Assembly: GCA_001314655.1 (NCBI GenBank)
Contig: LJSF01000044.1
Span: forward strand, 1-64,000
Length of the DNA: 64,000 nt
Direction: 5' to 3'
Source of the DNA: Rhodobacteraceae bacterium HLUCCA08
Lineage (GTDB): Bacteria > Pseudomonadota > Alphaproteobacteria > Rhodobacterales > Rhodobacteraceae
Numbering within the stretch: position 1 is the first letter of the stretch; every line of letters starts with the position of its first letter. Both the position numbers and the translations under genes were made by a program. Under the pieces are notes generated by a model. It saw nothing but the letters and a program-made list of their open reading frames with translations, was not told the origin of the DNA and did no database searches. Below are positions 27,838-36,150 of this stretch, piece by piece.

Positions 27838-29133
27838 ATGGCCGCCCGTATCACGCATGTCTCCACCCATGATGTCCGGTTCCCGACCAGCCGGATGCTG
27901 GACGGGTCCGACGCGATGAACCCGGCGCCGGATTATTCGGCCGCCTATTGCGTGCTGCATGTCGAGGGCGGGCCGGACGGGCACGGCATGACCTTCACCA
28001 TCGGCCGCGGCAACGAGATCTGCTGCGCCGCGATCGAGGCGGTCGGCGCGCTGCTGGTCGGCCGCGAGGTCGAGGGGCTGTTCGCCGATATGGGCGCGAC
28101 CTGGAAACGGGTCACCGGAGACAGCCAGCTGCGCTGGACCGGGCCGGAAAAGGGCGTGATCCACCTGGCCGCCGCGGCGGTGATGAACGCGGTCTGGGAC
28201 ATGTTCGGCAAACATGCGGGCCAGCCGGTCTGGCGCCTGATCGCCCAGATGTCGCCGGCCGAGCAGGTGGCCCTGGTCGACTGGCGCTACCTGGCCGATG
28301 CCCTGCCCCCCGAAGAGGCCCGCGAGCGGCTCGAGGACAAGGCCGCCGGCAAGGCCGCGCGGATCGCCGAGATGGAGGCCGAGGGCTATCCGGCCTATAC
28401 CACTTCGGCCGGCTGGCTGGGCTATTCGGACGACAAGATCCGCAGCCTGATGCGCGCGGCGATCGCCGAGGGCTGGACCCATTTCAAGATGAAGGTCGGC
28501 GCCGATATCGAGGACGACATCCGCCGCGCCCGCCTGATCCGCGAGGAAATCGGCCCCGACCGGTTCCTGATGATGGATGCCAACCAGGTCTGGGGCGTCG
28601 AACAGGCGGTCGCCAACATGGCCAGGCTGGCGGAATTCGCGCCCTGGTGGATCGAGGAACCGACCAGCCCCGACGATATCCTGGGCCATGCCCGCATCGC
28701 CCGCGAGATCGCCCCGATCCGCGTCGCCACCGGAGAGCATTGCCAGAACGCGGTGATGTTCAAGCAGCTGATGCAGGCCGACGCGATCCATGTGGTCCAG
28801 GTCGACAGCTGCCGCCTGGCCGGCCCGAACGAGATCCTGGGCGTGATGCTTCTGGCCGACAAGTTCGGCCTGCCGGTCTGCCCCCATGCCGGCGGGGTGG
28901 GCCTGTGCGAGCTGATCCAGCACATGAGCCTGGTCGATTACATCGCCGTCTCGGCCAGCCTCGACAATCGCGTCCTGGAATTCGTCGACCACCTGCACGC
29001 GCATTTCGTCGATCCGGTCCGCACCAGGGCCGGCCGCTACCTGGCGCCCGAACGGCCCGGCTTTTCGGTCGAGATGAAGCCCGACAGCATCGCCCGCCAC
29101 AGCTGGCCGGACGGCGCGGAGTGGCGGGCGTAA
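27838..29133 (+). CDS. L-fuconate dehydratase
   Basis: This enzyme converts L-fuconate to 2-keto-3-deoxy-L-fuconate in the non-phosphorylating L-fucose pathway. The 431-residue enolase-superfamily protein is close in motif to fuconate dehydratases (ENOSF1/FucD type). The N-terminal pattern is SDAMNPAPDYSAAY. Next come LRWTGPEKGVIHLAAAA and YPAYTTSAGWLGYSDD, then FKMKVGAD with the catalytic lysines. Metal ligands are MMDANQVWG, WIEEPTSPDDILGHA and ATGEHCQN; CPHAGGVGLCELIQH holds the catalytic histidine. The start at 27838 follows a CAGGAG ribosome-binding site. Confidence 0.93.
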   Translation: MAARITHVSTHDVRFPTSRMLDGSDAMNPAPDYSAAYCVLHVEGGPDGHGMTFTIGRGNEICCAAIEAVGALLVGREVEGLFADMGATWKRVTGDSQLRWTGPEKGVIHLAAAAVMNAVWDMFGKHAGQPVWRLIAQMSPAEQVALVDWRYLADALPPEEARERLEDKAAGKAARIAEMEAEGYPAYTTSAGWLGYSDDKIRSLMRAAIAEGWTHFKMKVGADIEDDIRRARLIREEIGPDRFLMMDANQVWGVEQAVANMARLAEFAPWWIEEPTSPDDILGHARIAREIAPIRVATGEHCQNAVMFKQLMQADAIHVVQVDSCRLAGPNEILGVMLLADKFGLPVCPHAGGVGLCELIQHMSLVDYIAVSASLDNRVLEFVDHLHAHFVDPVRTRAGRYLAPERPGFSVEMKPDSIARHSWPDGAEWRA

Positions 29134-29181
29134 GGGGGGCAGTGCCCCCCGTTGCGGTATCAGGCGGCCGGGATGCCGGGG

Positions 29182-30030
29182 TCAGGCGTTCCAGGCGATG
29201 GCGGTCTGGCTCTGTTCGCCCAGGCCCTGGATCCCCAGCCGGACAATCTGGCCCTCGCGCAGGAAGACCTGGGGTTTCTGGCCCATGCCGACCCCGGGGG
29301 GCGTGCCGGTCGAGATCACGTCGCCGGGCTGCAGGCTCATGAACTGGCTGATGTAATGGACCAGATGGGCGACGCCGTAGACCATGGTCCGGGTGGAGCC
29401 GTCCTGGTAGCGGTGGCCGTCCACCTCGAGCCACATGGCCAGGTCCTGGGGGTCGGGCACCTCGTCGGCGGTCACCAGCCAGGGGCCGATCGGGCCGAAG
29501 GTGTCGGCGCTTTTGCCCTTGGTCCATTGCCCGGCGCGTTCGTTCTGGAAGGCGCGTTCGGAATAATCGTTGATCACGCAATAGCCGGCGACATGGGACA
29601 GGGCGTCGGCCTCGTCGACATAGCGCGCCTCGCGGCCGATGACGACGCCCAGCTCGGCCTCCCAATCGGTCTTTTCGGAGCCGCGCGGGATGCGGACCGG
29701 GTCGTTGGGGCCGCAGATCGCGCTGGTCGCCTTGGCGAAAAGCACCGGTTCCGGCGGCACCGCGTTGCCGGATTCGGCGGCGTGGTCGGCATAGTTCAGC
29801 CCGACGCAGATCATCTTGCCCACCGCGCCGACACAAGCGCCCAGGCGCGGGTCGCCGTCGACCGCCGGAAGGCTGGCCGGATCGAGCGCGGCGAGGCGCG
29901 CCAGCCCCTCGGGTTCGAGCACGGCGCCGGCGATATCCGCCACCTCGCCGGACAGGTCGCGGATCGTGCCGGCATCGTCCAGCAGGCCGGGCTTTTCGGC
30001 CCCCGGCGGCCCGTAACGCAGAAGTTTCAA
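29182..30030 (-). CDS. 2,4-diketo-3-deoxy-L-fuconate hydrolase (FAH family)
   Basis: This fumarylacetoacetate-hydrolase-family enzyme has 282 residues. It is inferred to cleave the 2,4-diketo-3-deoxy acid, giving pyruvate and lactate. Motifs are GKMICVGLNYADHAAE, FAKATSAICGPND, KTDWEAELGVVIG with the metal-ligand glutamates, and ISTGTPPGVGMG. The start is TTG at 30030, which follows GAGGAGGG by a few bases; no ATG in frame sits as well. It is downstream of the SDR gene by 10 bases, so the last two steps of the pathway are encoded together. Confidence 0.88.
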   Translation of the reverse strand: MKLLRYGPPGAEKPGLLDDAGTIRDLSGEVADIAGAVLEPEGLARLAALDPASLPAVDGDPRLGACVGAVGKMICVGLNYADHAAESGNAVPPEPVLFAKATSAICGPNDPVRIPRGSEKTDWEAELGVVIGREARYVDEADALSHVAGYCVINDYSERAFQNERAGQWTKGKSADTFGPIGPWLVTADEVPDPQDLAMWLEVDGHRYQDGSTRTMVYGVAHLVHYISQFMSLQPGDVISTGTPPGVGMGQKPQVFLREGQIVRLGIQGLGEQSQTAIAWNA

Positions 30031-30040
30031 CTTTCCCTCC

Positions 30041-30787
30041 TCAGGTATTGCTCCAGCCGCCATCGATGGCGATGGCCTGGCCGGTCATGAAGGCACTTTC
30101 GTCGCTGGCAAGATAGACCGCAAGGGCCGCGATTTCGTCTGCGGTGGCGATGCGGCCCATGGGCTGGCGGGCGATGAAATCGGCCCGGGCCTTGTCCACA
30201 TCGCCGATGGCGCGGCCCTGGGCCTCGACCCTGGCATGCCAGGACGGGCTTTCGACCGTGCCGGGGCAGATCGCATTGGCGCGCACGCCCCGGGTGACGA
30301 AATCGGCGGCGACGGATTTGGTCAGGCCGATCACCCCGGCCTTGGTCACGCCGTAGACGAAGCGGTTCGGCGCGGCGATGATCGAGGACACCGCCGAAGC
30401 CATGTTGACGAAGGCGCCGCCACCGCCCGCGATCATCGCCGGCAGGAAGGCGCGGGTCATCCGGTACATGCCGCGCAGGTTCAGATCGACGCTGAAATCG
30501 AAGGCATCCGGATCGCACTCGAGGATCGTGCCGTGATGGACGAAGCCCGCGCAGTTGAAGACGATGTCGACGGCGCCGGTTTCGGCGGCGAAGGCGCTGA
30601 CCGCCGCCGCATCGGTCACGTCCAGCCGGGCGGTGGAACAGCCGGCCTCGGCGCAAGGGGCCAGGGCGTCGGCGTCGATATCGGTGGCGATCACCTGCGC
30701 CCCTTCGCGCAAAAAGGCCAGGGCCGTCGCCTGACCGATCCCGGCGCCGGCCGCCGTGACGACCGCACGTTTTCCTGTCAATCTCAT
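30041..30787 (-). CDS. SDR, probable 2-keto-3-deoxy-L-fuconate dehydrogenase
   Basis: The start is ATG 30787, giving 248 residues. The classical SDR has VVTAAGAGIGQATALAFLRE, NCAGFVHHGTIL, NMASAVSSIIAAP (catalytic serine), YGVTKAGVIGLTKSVA (YxxxK) and a C-terminal YLASDESAFMTGQ. It resembles the dehydrogenases that oxidise C4 of 2-keto-3-deoxy-fuconate. It is paired with the FAH hydrolase (29182-30030) and diverges from the GntR gene across the shared operator at 30839-30856. The substrate is inferred from context. Confidence 0.88.
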   Translation of the reverse strand: MRLTGKRAVVTAAGAGIGQATALAFLREGAQVIATDIDADALAPCAEAGCSTARLDVTDAAAVSAFAAETGAVDIVFNCAGFVHHGTILECDPDAFDFSVDLNLRGMYRMTRAFLPAMIAGGGGAFVNMASAVSSIIAAPNRFVYGVTKAGVIGLTKSVAADFVTRGVRANAICPGTVESPSWHARVEAQGRAIGDVDKARADFIARQPMGRIATADEIAALAVYLASDESAFMTGQAIAIDGGWSNT

Positions 30788-30838
30788 GTCGTTCCTCCGG
30801 GGAATGTGCGGGGCATTGCCGCGCTGCCCCGCCTTCGC

Positions 30839-30856
30839 TAACATACTAGCATGTTA
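30839..30856. promoter_or_regulatory. operator 2 of the L-fucose regulon, overlapping the gntR start codon
   Basis: The sequence taacatactagcatgtta is a palindrome with a single mismatch, between the divergent SDR gene (start 30787) and the regulator gene (ATG 30851-30853). The regulator's own start codon is inside the right half-site, so binding would directly block its expression: probable autorepression. Confidence 0.85.
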
Positions 30857-31585
30857 TTGAACACATCCACCGGGGTTCAAGGCGAAAACGACGGGTTGGC
30901 GCGCCTGCAGCCCCTCGACGCCCATGAAGGATCGCTGTCGAACAAGGTCTATCACAGCCTCAAGCAGGCGATCCTGTCGCTTGCCCTGCGCCCCGGGGAA
31001 ATCCTGCGCAAGGGCGCGATCTGCAGCCGGTTCGGAATATCCCGCAGCCCGGTGTCGGAGGCCGTCACCCGGCTGGCCGCCGAGGGGCTGGTCGACGTGG
31101 TGCCCCAAGCCGGCACCTTCGTGTCGCGGTTTTCGATGGAGGAGATCCGCGAAGGCGCCTTCCTGCGCGAGGCGCTGGAACTTGCGGCGGTGGACCAGGT
31201 CGCGCGCGCGATCACCGAAGAACAACTGGTCGCCCTGCGCCGCAACCTGCGCATCCAGGAGGCGCTGGTCGCCGATGGCGATTTCGCGGGTTTCTATGAG
31301 CAGGATGCCGAGATGCACGAGATGATCCTGTCCTTCACCGGCTTCAAGCGGCTGGCACAGCTGGCCGAGACCAGCTGGCTGCAGGTCAACCGGGCGCGGC
31401 AGCTGGTGCTGCCCAATCCCGGCCGGGTGGCCGAAACCCTGGAGGAACACCGCCAGATCGTCGCCGCGATCGCGGCGCACGACCCCAAGGCCGCCCGCGC
31501 CGCCACCCGGGCCCATCTGGCCCAGCTGATCCGCTATCTCGGCCCGCTGGAACGCGACCACCCCGAATTCTTCGAGGCCTCATGA
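30851..31585 (+). CDS. GntR-family (FCD-type) regulator, probable repressor of the L-fucose locus
   Basis: The 244-residue protein has a winged helix (LSNKVYHSLKQAILSLALRP, then GAICSRFGISRSPVSEAVTR) and an FCD domain with LREALELAAVDQVARA, EQDAEMHEMILSFTG and LEEHRQIVAAIAAHD supplying metal and ligand residues. The ATG at 30851 lies within the operator and has no ribosome-binding site before it, so the mRNA may be leaderless or the real start may be a downstream alternative codon. Its stop overlaps the next ATG (31582). It is the natural candidate for binding the five matching palindromes. Confidence 0.9.
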   Translation: MLLNTSTGVQGENDGLARLQPLDAHEGSLSNKVYHSLKQAILSLALRPGEILRKGAICSRFGISRSPVSEAVTRLAAEGLVDVVPQAGTFVSRFSMEEIREGAFLREALELAAVDQVARAITEEQLVALRRNLRIQEALVADGDFAGFYEQDAEMHEMILSFTGFKRLAQLAETSWLQVNRARQLVLPNPGRVAETLEEHRQIVAAIAAHDPKAARAATRAHLAQLIRYLGPLERDHPEFFEAS

Positions 31586-32559
31586 CCCATCCCAACCGCC
31601 CACGTTATGCCGCCCGGCTGAACGCCTTCAAGGCCCTGGTGCCGGGCCGCGCGACGATCTTCGACATGATCGACGGGGCCGCGCGGGTCGGCGGGCTGGA
31701 TGCGGCCGATCTGAACTATCCCGACCATTTCGAGGGCACCGATCCCGCCACCCTGTCGGACCGGCTGGGCGCGGCGGGGCTGGCGCTGAACGGTCTGGCG
31801 ATGCGCTATTACACCGATCCGGGCTACAAGATCGGGGCTTTCACCAACCCCGACCCGGCGGTGCGGCGCCGGGCCATCGACGAAACCAGGGCCGGGATCG
31901 ATGCCGGGCGGGCCATGGGCGGGCGGCTGATGACGCTGTGGATGGGCCAGGACGGGTTCGATTATGCCTTCCAGCTGGATTACGCCCGCGCCTGGGACGA
32001 CACGGTCAGCGCCATCGCCGAGATCTGCGACCATGATCCCGGGGTCGATATCGCCATCGAATACAAGCCGAACGAGCCGCGCGCCCATGCGCTGATGCCC
32101 GATATCGGCCAGACCCTGCTGGGGGTGAAAGAGGTGAACCGGCCCAACCTGGGCGTCACGCTGGATTTCGCCCATGTGCTTTATGCCGACGAGATGCCGG
32201 CCCATTCCGCGGCGCTGATCGCGCGCCATTCGCGGCTGATGGGGCTGCATCTGAACGACGGCTACGGCAAGCGCGACGACGGGCTGATGGTGGGCACGGT
32301 GCATCCGGTCCAGACGGTGGAGTTGCTGGTCGAGATGCGCCGCCAGGGCTATGACGGCGTGATCTATTTCGACACCTTCCCCGATATGGGCGGGCTGGAC
32401 CCGGTGGCCGAGGCGCGGACCAATGTCGCGCTGGTCGACCGGTTGCGGCAGGTGGCCGACACGCTGGTCGATGACGCGGCCCTGGCGCAGGCGATCGCGC
32501 GGCAGGATGCGGCGGCGTCATCCCGGATCGTCGCCGCCGCGCTGTTTGGCGCCGCATGA
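31582..32559 (+). CDS. xylose-isomerase-like TIM-barrel sugar isomerase
   Basis: The 325-residue TIM-barrel protein belongs to the AP endonuclease 2 / xylose isomerase-like superfamily. The metal-site motifs are VDIAIEYKPNEPRAHALMP (glutamate), LGVTLDFAHVLYADEMPAHS (aspartate, histidine), GLHLNDGYGKRDDGLMVG and GVIYFDTFPDMGG. It resembles rhamnose-isomerase-type proteins, but a precise substrate cannot be named. It is coupled by ATGA overlaps to the regulator upstream and to a PfkB kinase downstream. This suggests isomerisation of an aldose to a ketose followed by phosphorylation. Confidence 0.82.
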   Translation: MTHPNRPRYAARLNAFKALVPGRATIFDMIDGAARVGGLDAADLNYPDHFEGTDPATLSDRLGAAGLALNGLAMRYYTDPGYKIGAFTNPDPAVRRRAIDETRAGIDAGRAMGGRLMTLWMGQDGFDYAFQLDYARAWDDTVSAIAEICDHDPGVDIAIEYKPNEPRAHALMPDIGQTLLGVKEVNRPNLGVTLDFAHVLYADEMPAHSAALIARHSRLMGLHLNDGYGKRDDGLMVGTVHPVQTVELLVEMRRQGYDGVIYFDTFPDMGGLDPVAEARTNVALVDRLRQVADTLVDDAALAQAIARQDAAASSRIVAAALFGAA

Positions 32560-33404
32560 GCCTGCTGGTCGTCGGTGCCCTGCATTGGGACGTGGTGGTC
32601 ACGGCCGACCGCCTGCCCCGGATCGACGAAACGCTGCGCGGCGATGCGGTCGATTACCGCTTCGGCGGCAAGGGCGGCAATCAGGCCGTGGCGGCGGCCC
32701 GGGCCGGGGCGCGGGTCGGCTTTGCCGGGCGGATCGGGCGCGACGATGCGGGCAGGGCGATGCGCGCGGTGCTGGAGGGCGCGGGCGTGAACGTGACCGG
32801 GCTGGTGCGGGGCGGTGGCGCCTCGGGCATGTCGGTGGCGATCACGGTGGCCGATGGCGGCTACGGCGCGGTGATCGTGTCCGGCGAGAACCTGAAGATC
32901 GACGCCAAGGCTGTTGATATTCCTGAAGATTGCCGGATCGTCCTGCTGCAGAACGAAAGCGCGCCGGGGCTGCTTTCCGCGATGGCGCCACGGGTCCGGG
33001 ACGCGGGGGCCGCGCTGTGGCTGAACGCCGCGCCGGCGACCGGGATCGGGCCCGAGGCGCTGGCCCTTGTCGATACGCTGATCGTCAACCGCATCGAGGG
33101 CGCGGACCTGCTGGGCGCCGATCCGGGCACGCTGAGCGGGGCCGAGATGGTCGAAGGGCTGATGGACCTTGCCCCCCGGGCGCGGATCGTTCTGACCCTG
33201 GGCGGCGATGGCGTGGCCTTTGCCGAAGCGGGGGGCAAGGTGCGGTTGGCCCCGGCGCGCAAGGTCGACGTGGTGTCGACCCATGGCGCGGGCGATACCT
33301 TTGTCGGCACGCTGGCCGCCGCCGAACTGGCCGGGGCAAGCCTGGGCCAGGCGATCGAGGCCGCGCAGGGCGCCGCGGCCCTGCTGATCTCTCAGACCCG
33401 GTAG
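32556..33404 (+). CDS. PfkB-family carbohydrate kinase
   Basis: The 282-residue ribokinase-like protein has an N-terminal sugar-binding start MSLLVVGALHWDVVVTADRL, FGGKGGNQAVAAARAG (motif 1), NRIEGADLLGADP and the catalytic VVSTHGAGDTFVGTLAAAEL with the active-site aspartate. It phosphorylates a sugar or keto-sugar at the expense of ATP. It is coupled to the TIM-barrel isomerase by ATGA (32556-32559). The 3' end overlaps the convergent amidohydrolase gene by 13 bases. Confidence 0.88.
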   Translation: MSLLVVGALHWDVVVTADRLPRIDETLRGDAVDYRFGGKGGNQAVAAARAGARVGFAGRIGRDDAGRAMRAVLEGAGVNVTGLVRGGGASGMSVAITVADGGYGAVIVSGENLKIDAKAVDIPEDCRIVLLQNESAPGLLSAMAPRVRDAGAALWLNAAPATGIGPEALALVDTLIVNRIEGADLLGADPGTLSGAEMVEGLMDLAPRARIVLTLGGDGVAFAEAGGKVRLAPARKVDVVSTHGAGDTFVGTLAAAELAGASLGQAIEAAQGAAALLISQTR

Positions 33405-34222
33405 AACCGCGCGGCGGTGCCGCCGAAGATCGCGTCGCGCTCGGCCGCGGTCAGATGCGCGGTCAGCGCCTGCGCCGCGCCGTGCCAGTCGTCATAGCTG
33501 GCCTCGAGCCGGCAGACCGGCCAGTCCGACCCCCACATGAGCCGGTCGGGGCCGAACACCTCCAGCACGTGATCCACATAGGGTTTCATTTTTTCAACCG
33601 ACCAGCCACCGGATTCGGTCACGATGCCGGAAAACTTGCACATAGCCGATGTATCCCGGGCAATGGCCGCCATGCCCGTCGCCCAGTGGTCGAAGGCGTC
33701 GGGGTCGCGGATCTGCGGCTTCATGCAATGATCGACCACCACGCGCAGCTGCGGATAGCGGGTCAGGATCCTGTGGAAATTCTCCAGGTGGCGGGGAAAA
33801 CCGAGCGCGTCGAAGCTCAGATCGAGGTCGATCAGCGCCTGGTAGGCCCATTGCACATCGTCGCGCAGCATCCAGCCATCGTCGGGGATGTCCTGGATCA
33901 TCGGCCGCACGCCGCGGAACTTCGGATGGCCGGCCAGGTTGCGCAGGTGGCGCAGCTGGGCGGGATCCTCGAAATCGATCCAGCCCACGACCCCGGCGAC
34001 CGAGGGCGTCGCATCGGCCAGGCCCAGCATGTAATGGGTTTCCTCGATCGTGGCCGCGGCCTGGACCAGGATGGTGCGGGCGATGCCATGCCGGCCCAGC
34101 GCCGGGGCCAGGTCGTCGGGCCCATAGGGCCGGGCGAGGATGGCGTTGTCCATCGGCATCCAGTCGTAATCGCCGCGGCCCGGGTGCCAGTAATGCTGGT
34201 GGGCGTCGATCCGGTCGGTCAT
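33392..34222 (-). CDS. L-fuconolactone hydrolase (amidohydrolase 2 family)
   Basis: The start ATG 34222 overlaps the stop of the aldo/keto reductase gene (34219). The 276-residue metal-dependent hydrolase has IDAHQHYWHPGRGDYDWM (the HxH motif), GVVGWIDFED, FRGVRPMIQDIPDDGWM, VVDHCMKPQI and MWGSDWPVC. These features fit the fuconolactonase group. It would open L-fucono-lactone made by the reductase to L-fuconate, feeding the dehydratase at 27838. Related members hydrolyse other aldonolactones, so the exact lactone is inferred from context. Confidence 0.88.
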   Translation of the reverse strand: MTDRIDAHQHYWHPGRGDYDWMPMDNAILARPYGPDDLAPALGRHGIARTILVQAAATIEETHYMLGLADATPSVAGVVGWIDFEDPAQLRHLRNLAGHPKFRGVRPMIQDIPDDGWMLRDDVQWAYQALIDLDLSFDALGFPRHLENFHRILTRYPQLRVVVDHCMKPQIRDPDAFDHWATGMAAIARDTSAMCKFSGIVTESGGWSVEKMKPYVDHVLEVFGPDRLMWGSDWPVCRLEASYDDWHGAAQALTAHLTAAERDAIFGGTAARFYRV

Positions 34223-35256
34223 GGCGTCTCTCCTGTCGGGGCGTCCTCGCGCATCAGCCCTTCGGCCTTGAGATCGGCCCAGAGGGCGGGGGGGATCGTG
34301 GCCTGCGCGGCGGCGATATTGCTGTCCATCTCGGCCACGCCCTGCCCGCCGGGGATCACCGACAGGACCGCCGGATGGCCCAGCGGGAACCGGAAGGCGG
34401 CATCGACCATCCGCATGCCATGGGCGGCACAGACGGTTTCGATCCGGGCGACACGGTCCAGCACGTCCTGCGGGGCGGGGTCGTAATTGTAGAAGGCGCC
34501 GGGTTTCGGCCCGGTGGCGAGGATGCCGGAATTGTAGGGCCCGCCGATCACGATGCCGATGCCGCGCCGATGCGCCAGCGGCAGAAAGCTGTCGAGCGCC
34601 TCCTGTTCCAGAAGCGTATAGCGCCCGGCCAGCAGGAAAAGGTCGAAATCGCCCCGTTCGGCCAGCCATTGGCAGGGCTGCCATTCGTTCAGACCGGCGC
34701 CGAAAGCCGCGATCACGCCTTCGTCGCGCAGCCGCAGCAGGGCCTTGTAGCCGCCCCCCATCAGCTCGGCCAGCCGCGCATCCAGCGCCGCCTGGCTGCC
34801 GTGGTTGAACACGTCGAGGTCGTGGGCATAAAGGATGTCGATCCGGTCCAGCCCCAGCCGTTCGAGGCTGAACTCGACCGAGCGCATCACCCCGTCATGG
34901 CTGTAATCATACACCTCGGTGCGGCTGGGCACGTCGAACCATTTGCCATGGCCATCGCGGGTTTCGGGCGTGGCGATGCGGAACAGCCGGCCGATCTTGG
35001 TCGACAGCACGTATTCGTCGCGCGGCTTGTCGCGCAGGAAGGTGTTCAGCCGGGTTTCGGACAGGCCAAGCCCATAGAGCGGCGCGGTGTCGAAATAGCG
35101 GATACCGGCCTGCCAGGCGCGGGTCAGGATCGCCTGGGCGTCGTCCTCGGAAATCGCGCGATAGAGATTGCCCAGCGGCGCGGCGCCGAAGCCGAGCTCG
35201 GTCAAGGTCAACCCGCCGGTGCCGTGGCGATCCCAGTGGCGTGTTTTCAGGGTCAT
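34219..35256 (-). CDS. aldo/keto reductase, probable L-fucose dehydrogenase
   Basis: The 345-residue AKR-family enzyme has GFGAAPLGNLYRAI, the FDTAPLYGLGLSE block with the catalytic aspartate and tyrosine, STKIGRLFR with the catalytic lysine, and IDILYAHDLDVF with a histidine. It resembles the group that includes L-fucose and D-threo-aldose dehydrogenases. It would oxidise L-fucose to its lactone, the first committed step here. The start at 35256 is preceded by AAAGGAC. It is co-transcribed with the lactonase and diverges from the SgcQ-like gene. Confidence 0.88.
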   Translation of the reverse strand: MTLKTRHWDRHGTGGLTLTELGFGAAPLGNLYRAISEDDAQAILTRAWQAGIRYFDTAPLYGLGLSETRLNTFLRDKPRDEYVLSTKIGRLFRIATPETRDGHGKWFDVPSRTEVYDYSHDGVMRSVEFSLERLGLDRIDILYAHDLDVFNHGSQAALDARLAELMGGGYKALLRLRDEGVIAAFGAGLNEWQPCQWLAERGDFDLFLLAGRYTLLEQEALDSFLPLAHRRGIGIVIGGPYNSGILATGPKPGAFYNYDPAPQDVLDRVARIETVCAAHGMRMVDAAFRFPLGHPAVLSVIPGGQGVAEMDSNIAAAQATIPPALWADLKAEGLMREDAPTGETP

Positions 35257-35276
35257 GCGCCGTCCTTTCGTCACTG

Positions 35277-35292
35277 GCATGCTAGTATGTTT
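35277..35292. promoter_or_regulatory. operator 3 of the L-fucose regulon
   Basis: The core CATGCTAGTATG at 35278-35289 is identical to operator 1. It lies between the divergent aldo/keto reductase (start 35256) and the SgcQ-like gene (start 35347), so one site can control both. Confidence 0.78.
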
Positions 35293-35346
35293 TGCGGTGG
35301 ACTGCACCCCCGGAATGCGAAAAGGTGGGGCCGAGGGAGGATCGCC

Positions 35347-36150
35347 ATGAGCCGTTTTCACGACCTGTTCGCAACACCCAAACCGGTGATCGCCATGGTC
35401 CATCTGGGCGCCCTGCCCGGCGCGCCGCTGCACGATGCCAAGGCCGGGCTGGAGGGGCTGGTGCGCGGCGCCGCGGCCGATCTGGCGGCGCTGCAGGCCG
35501 CCGGGGTCGATGCGGTGATGTTCGGCAACGAAAACGACCGGCCCTATGAATTGAAGGTCGATACCGCCTCGACCGCCACGATGGCCTATGTGATCGGCCG
35601 GCTGCGCGACAGGATCACGGTGCCCTTCGGGGTCAACGTGCTGTGGGATCCGGACGCGACCATGGCGCTGGCCGCGGCGACCGGGGCCAGCTTCGCGCGC
35701 GAGATCTTCACCGGGCTTTATGCCAGCGACATGGGGCTTTGGGCGCCCGATGCGGGCCGGGCGATGCGCTACCGCGACCGGCTGGGCCGGTCTGACCTGG
35801 TGACGCTGTATAACGTTTCCGCGGAATTCGCGGGGTCCCTGGACCCGCGGCCGCTGGCGGAGCGGGCGCGGTCGGCGGTGTTCTCGTCGGTGCCCGACGC
35901 GGTGCTGGTGTCGGGCCAGATCACCGGCGAGGCCGCCAGGATGGAGGACCTGGAGGCGGTCAAGGCGGTGCTGCCGGGCACGCCGGTCCTGGCCAATACC
36001 GGGGTCAAGCATGATACGGTCGCCGATGTCTTTGCCATTGCCGATGGCTGCATCGTCGGCTCGGCGCTCAAGGTCGGGGGCGATACCTGGGCGGCGGTGG
36101 ATGCCGACCGGGCGCGCGAGTTCATGGAACGTGCGAGGGCCGCGCGATGA
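35347..36150 (+). CDS. BtpA/SgcQ family protein
   Basis: The 267-residue (beta/alpha)8 protein of the BtpA/SgcQ family starts at ATG 35347 after GAGGGAGGATC. Recognisable blocks are VIAMVHLGALPGAPLHDAK, GVDAVMFGNENDRPYELKVD, FGVNVLWDPDATMALAAATG, EIFTGLYASDMGLWAP and VLANTGVKHDTVADVFAIAD. The family's reaction is not established; in the E. coli sgc operon a member sits among sugar genes. It is coupled by ATGA to the SgcX-like gene. Confidence 0.88.
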   Translation: MSRFHDLFATPKPVIAMVHLGALPGAPLHDAKAGLEGLVRGAAADLAALQAAGVDAVMFGNENDRPYELKVDTASTATMAYVIGRLRDRITVPFGVNVLWDPDATMALAAATGASFAREIFTGLYASDMGLWAPDAGRAMRYRDRLGRSDLVTLYNVSAEFAGSLDPRPLAERARSAVFSSVPDAVLVSGQITGEAARMEDLEAVKAVLPGTPVLANTGVKHDTVADVFAIADGCIVGSALKVGGDTWAAVDADRAREFMERARAAR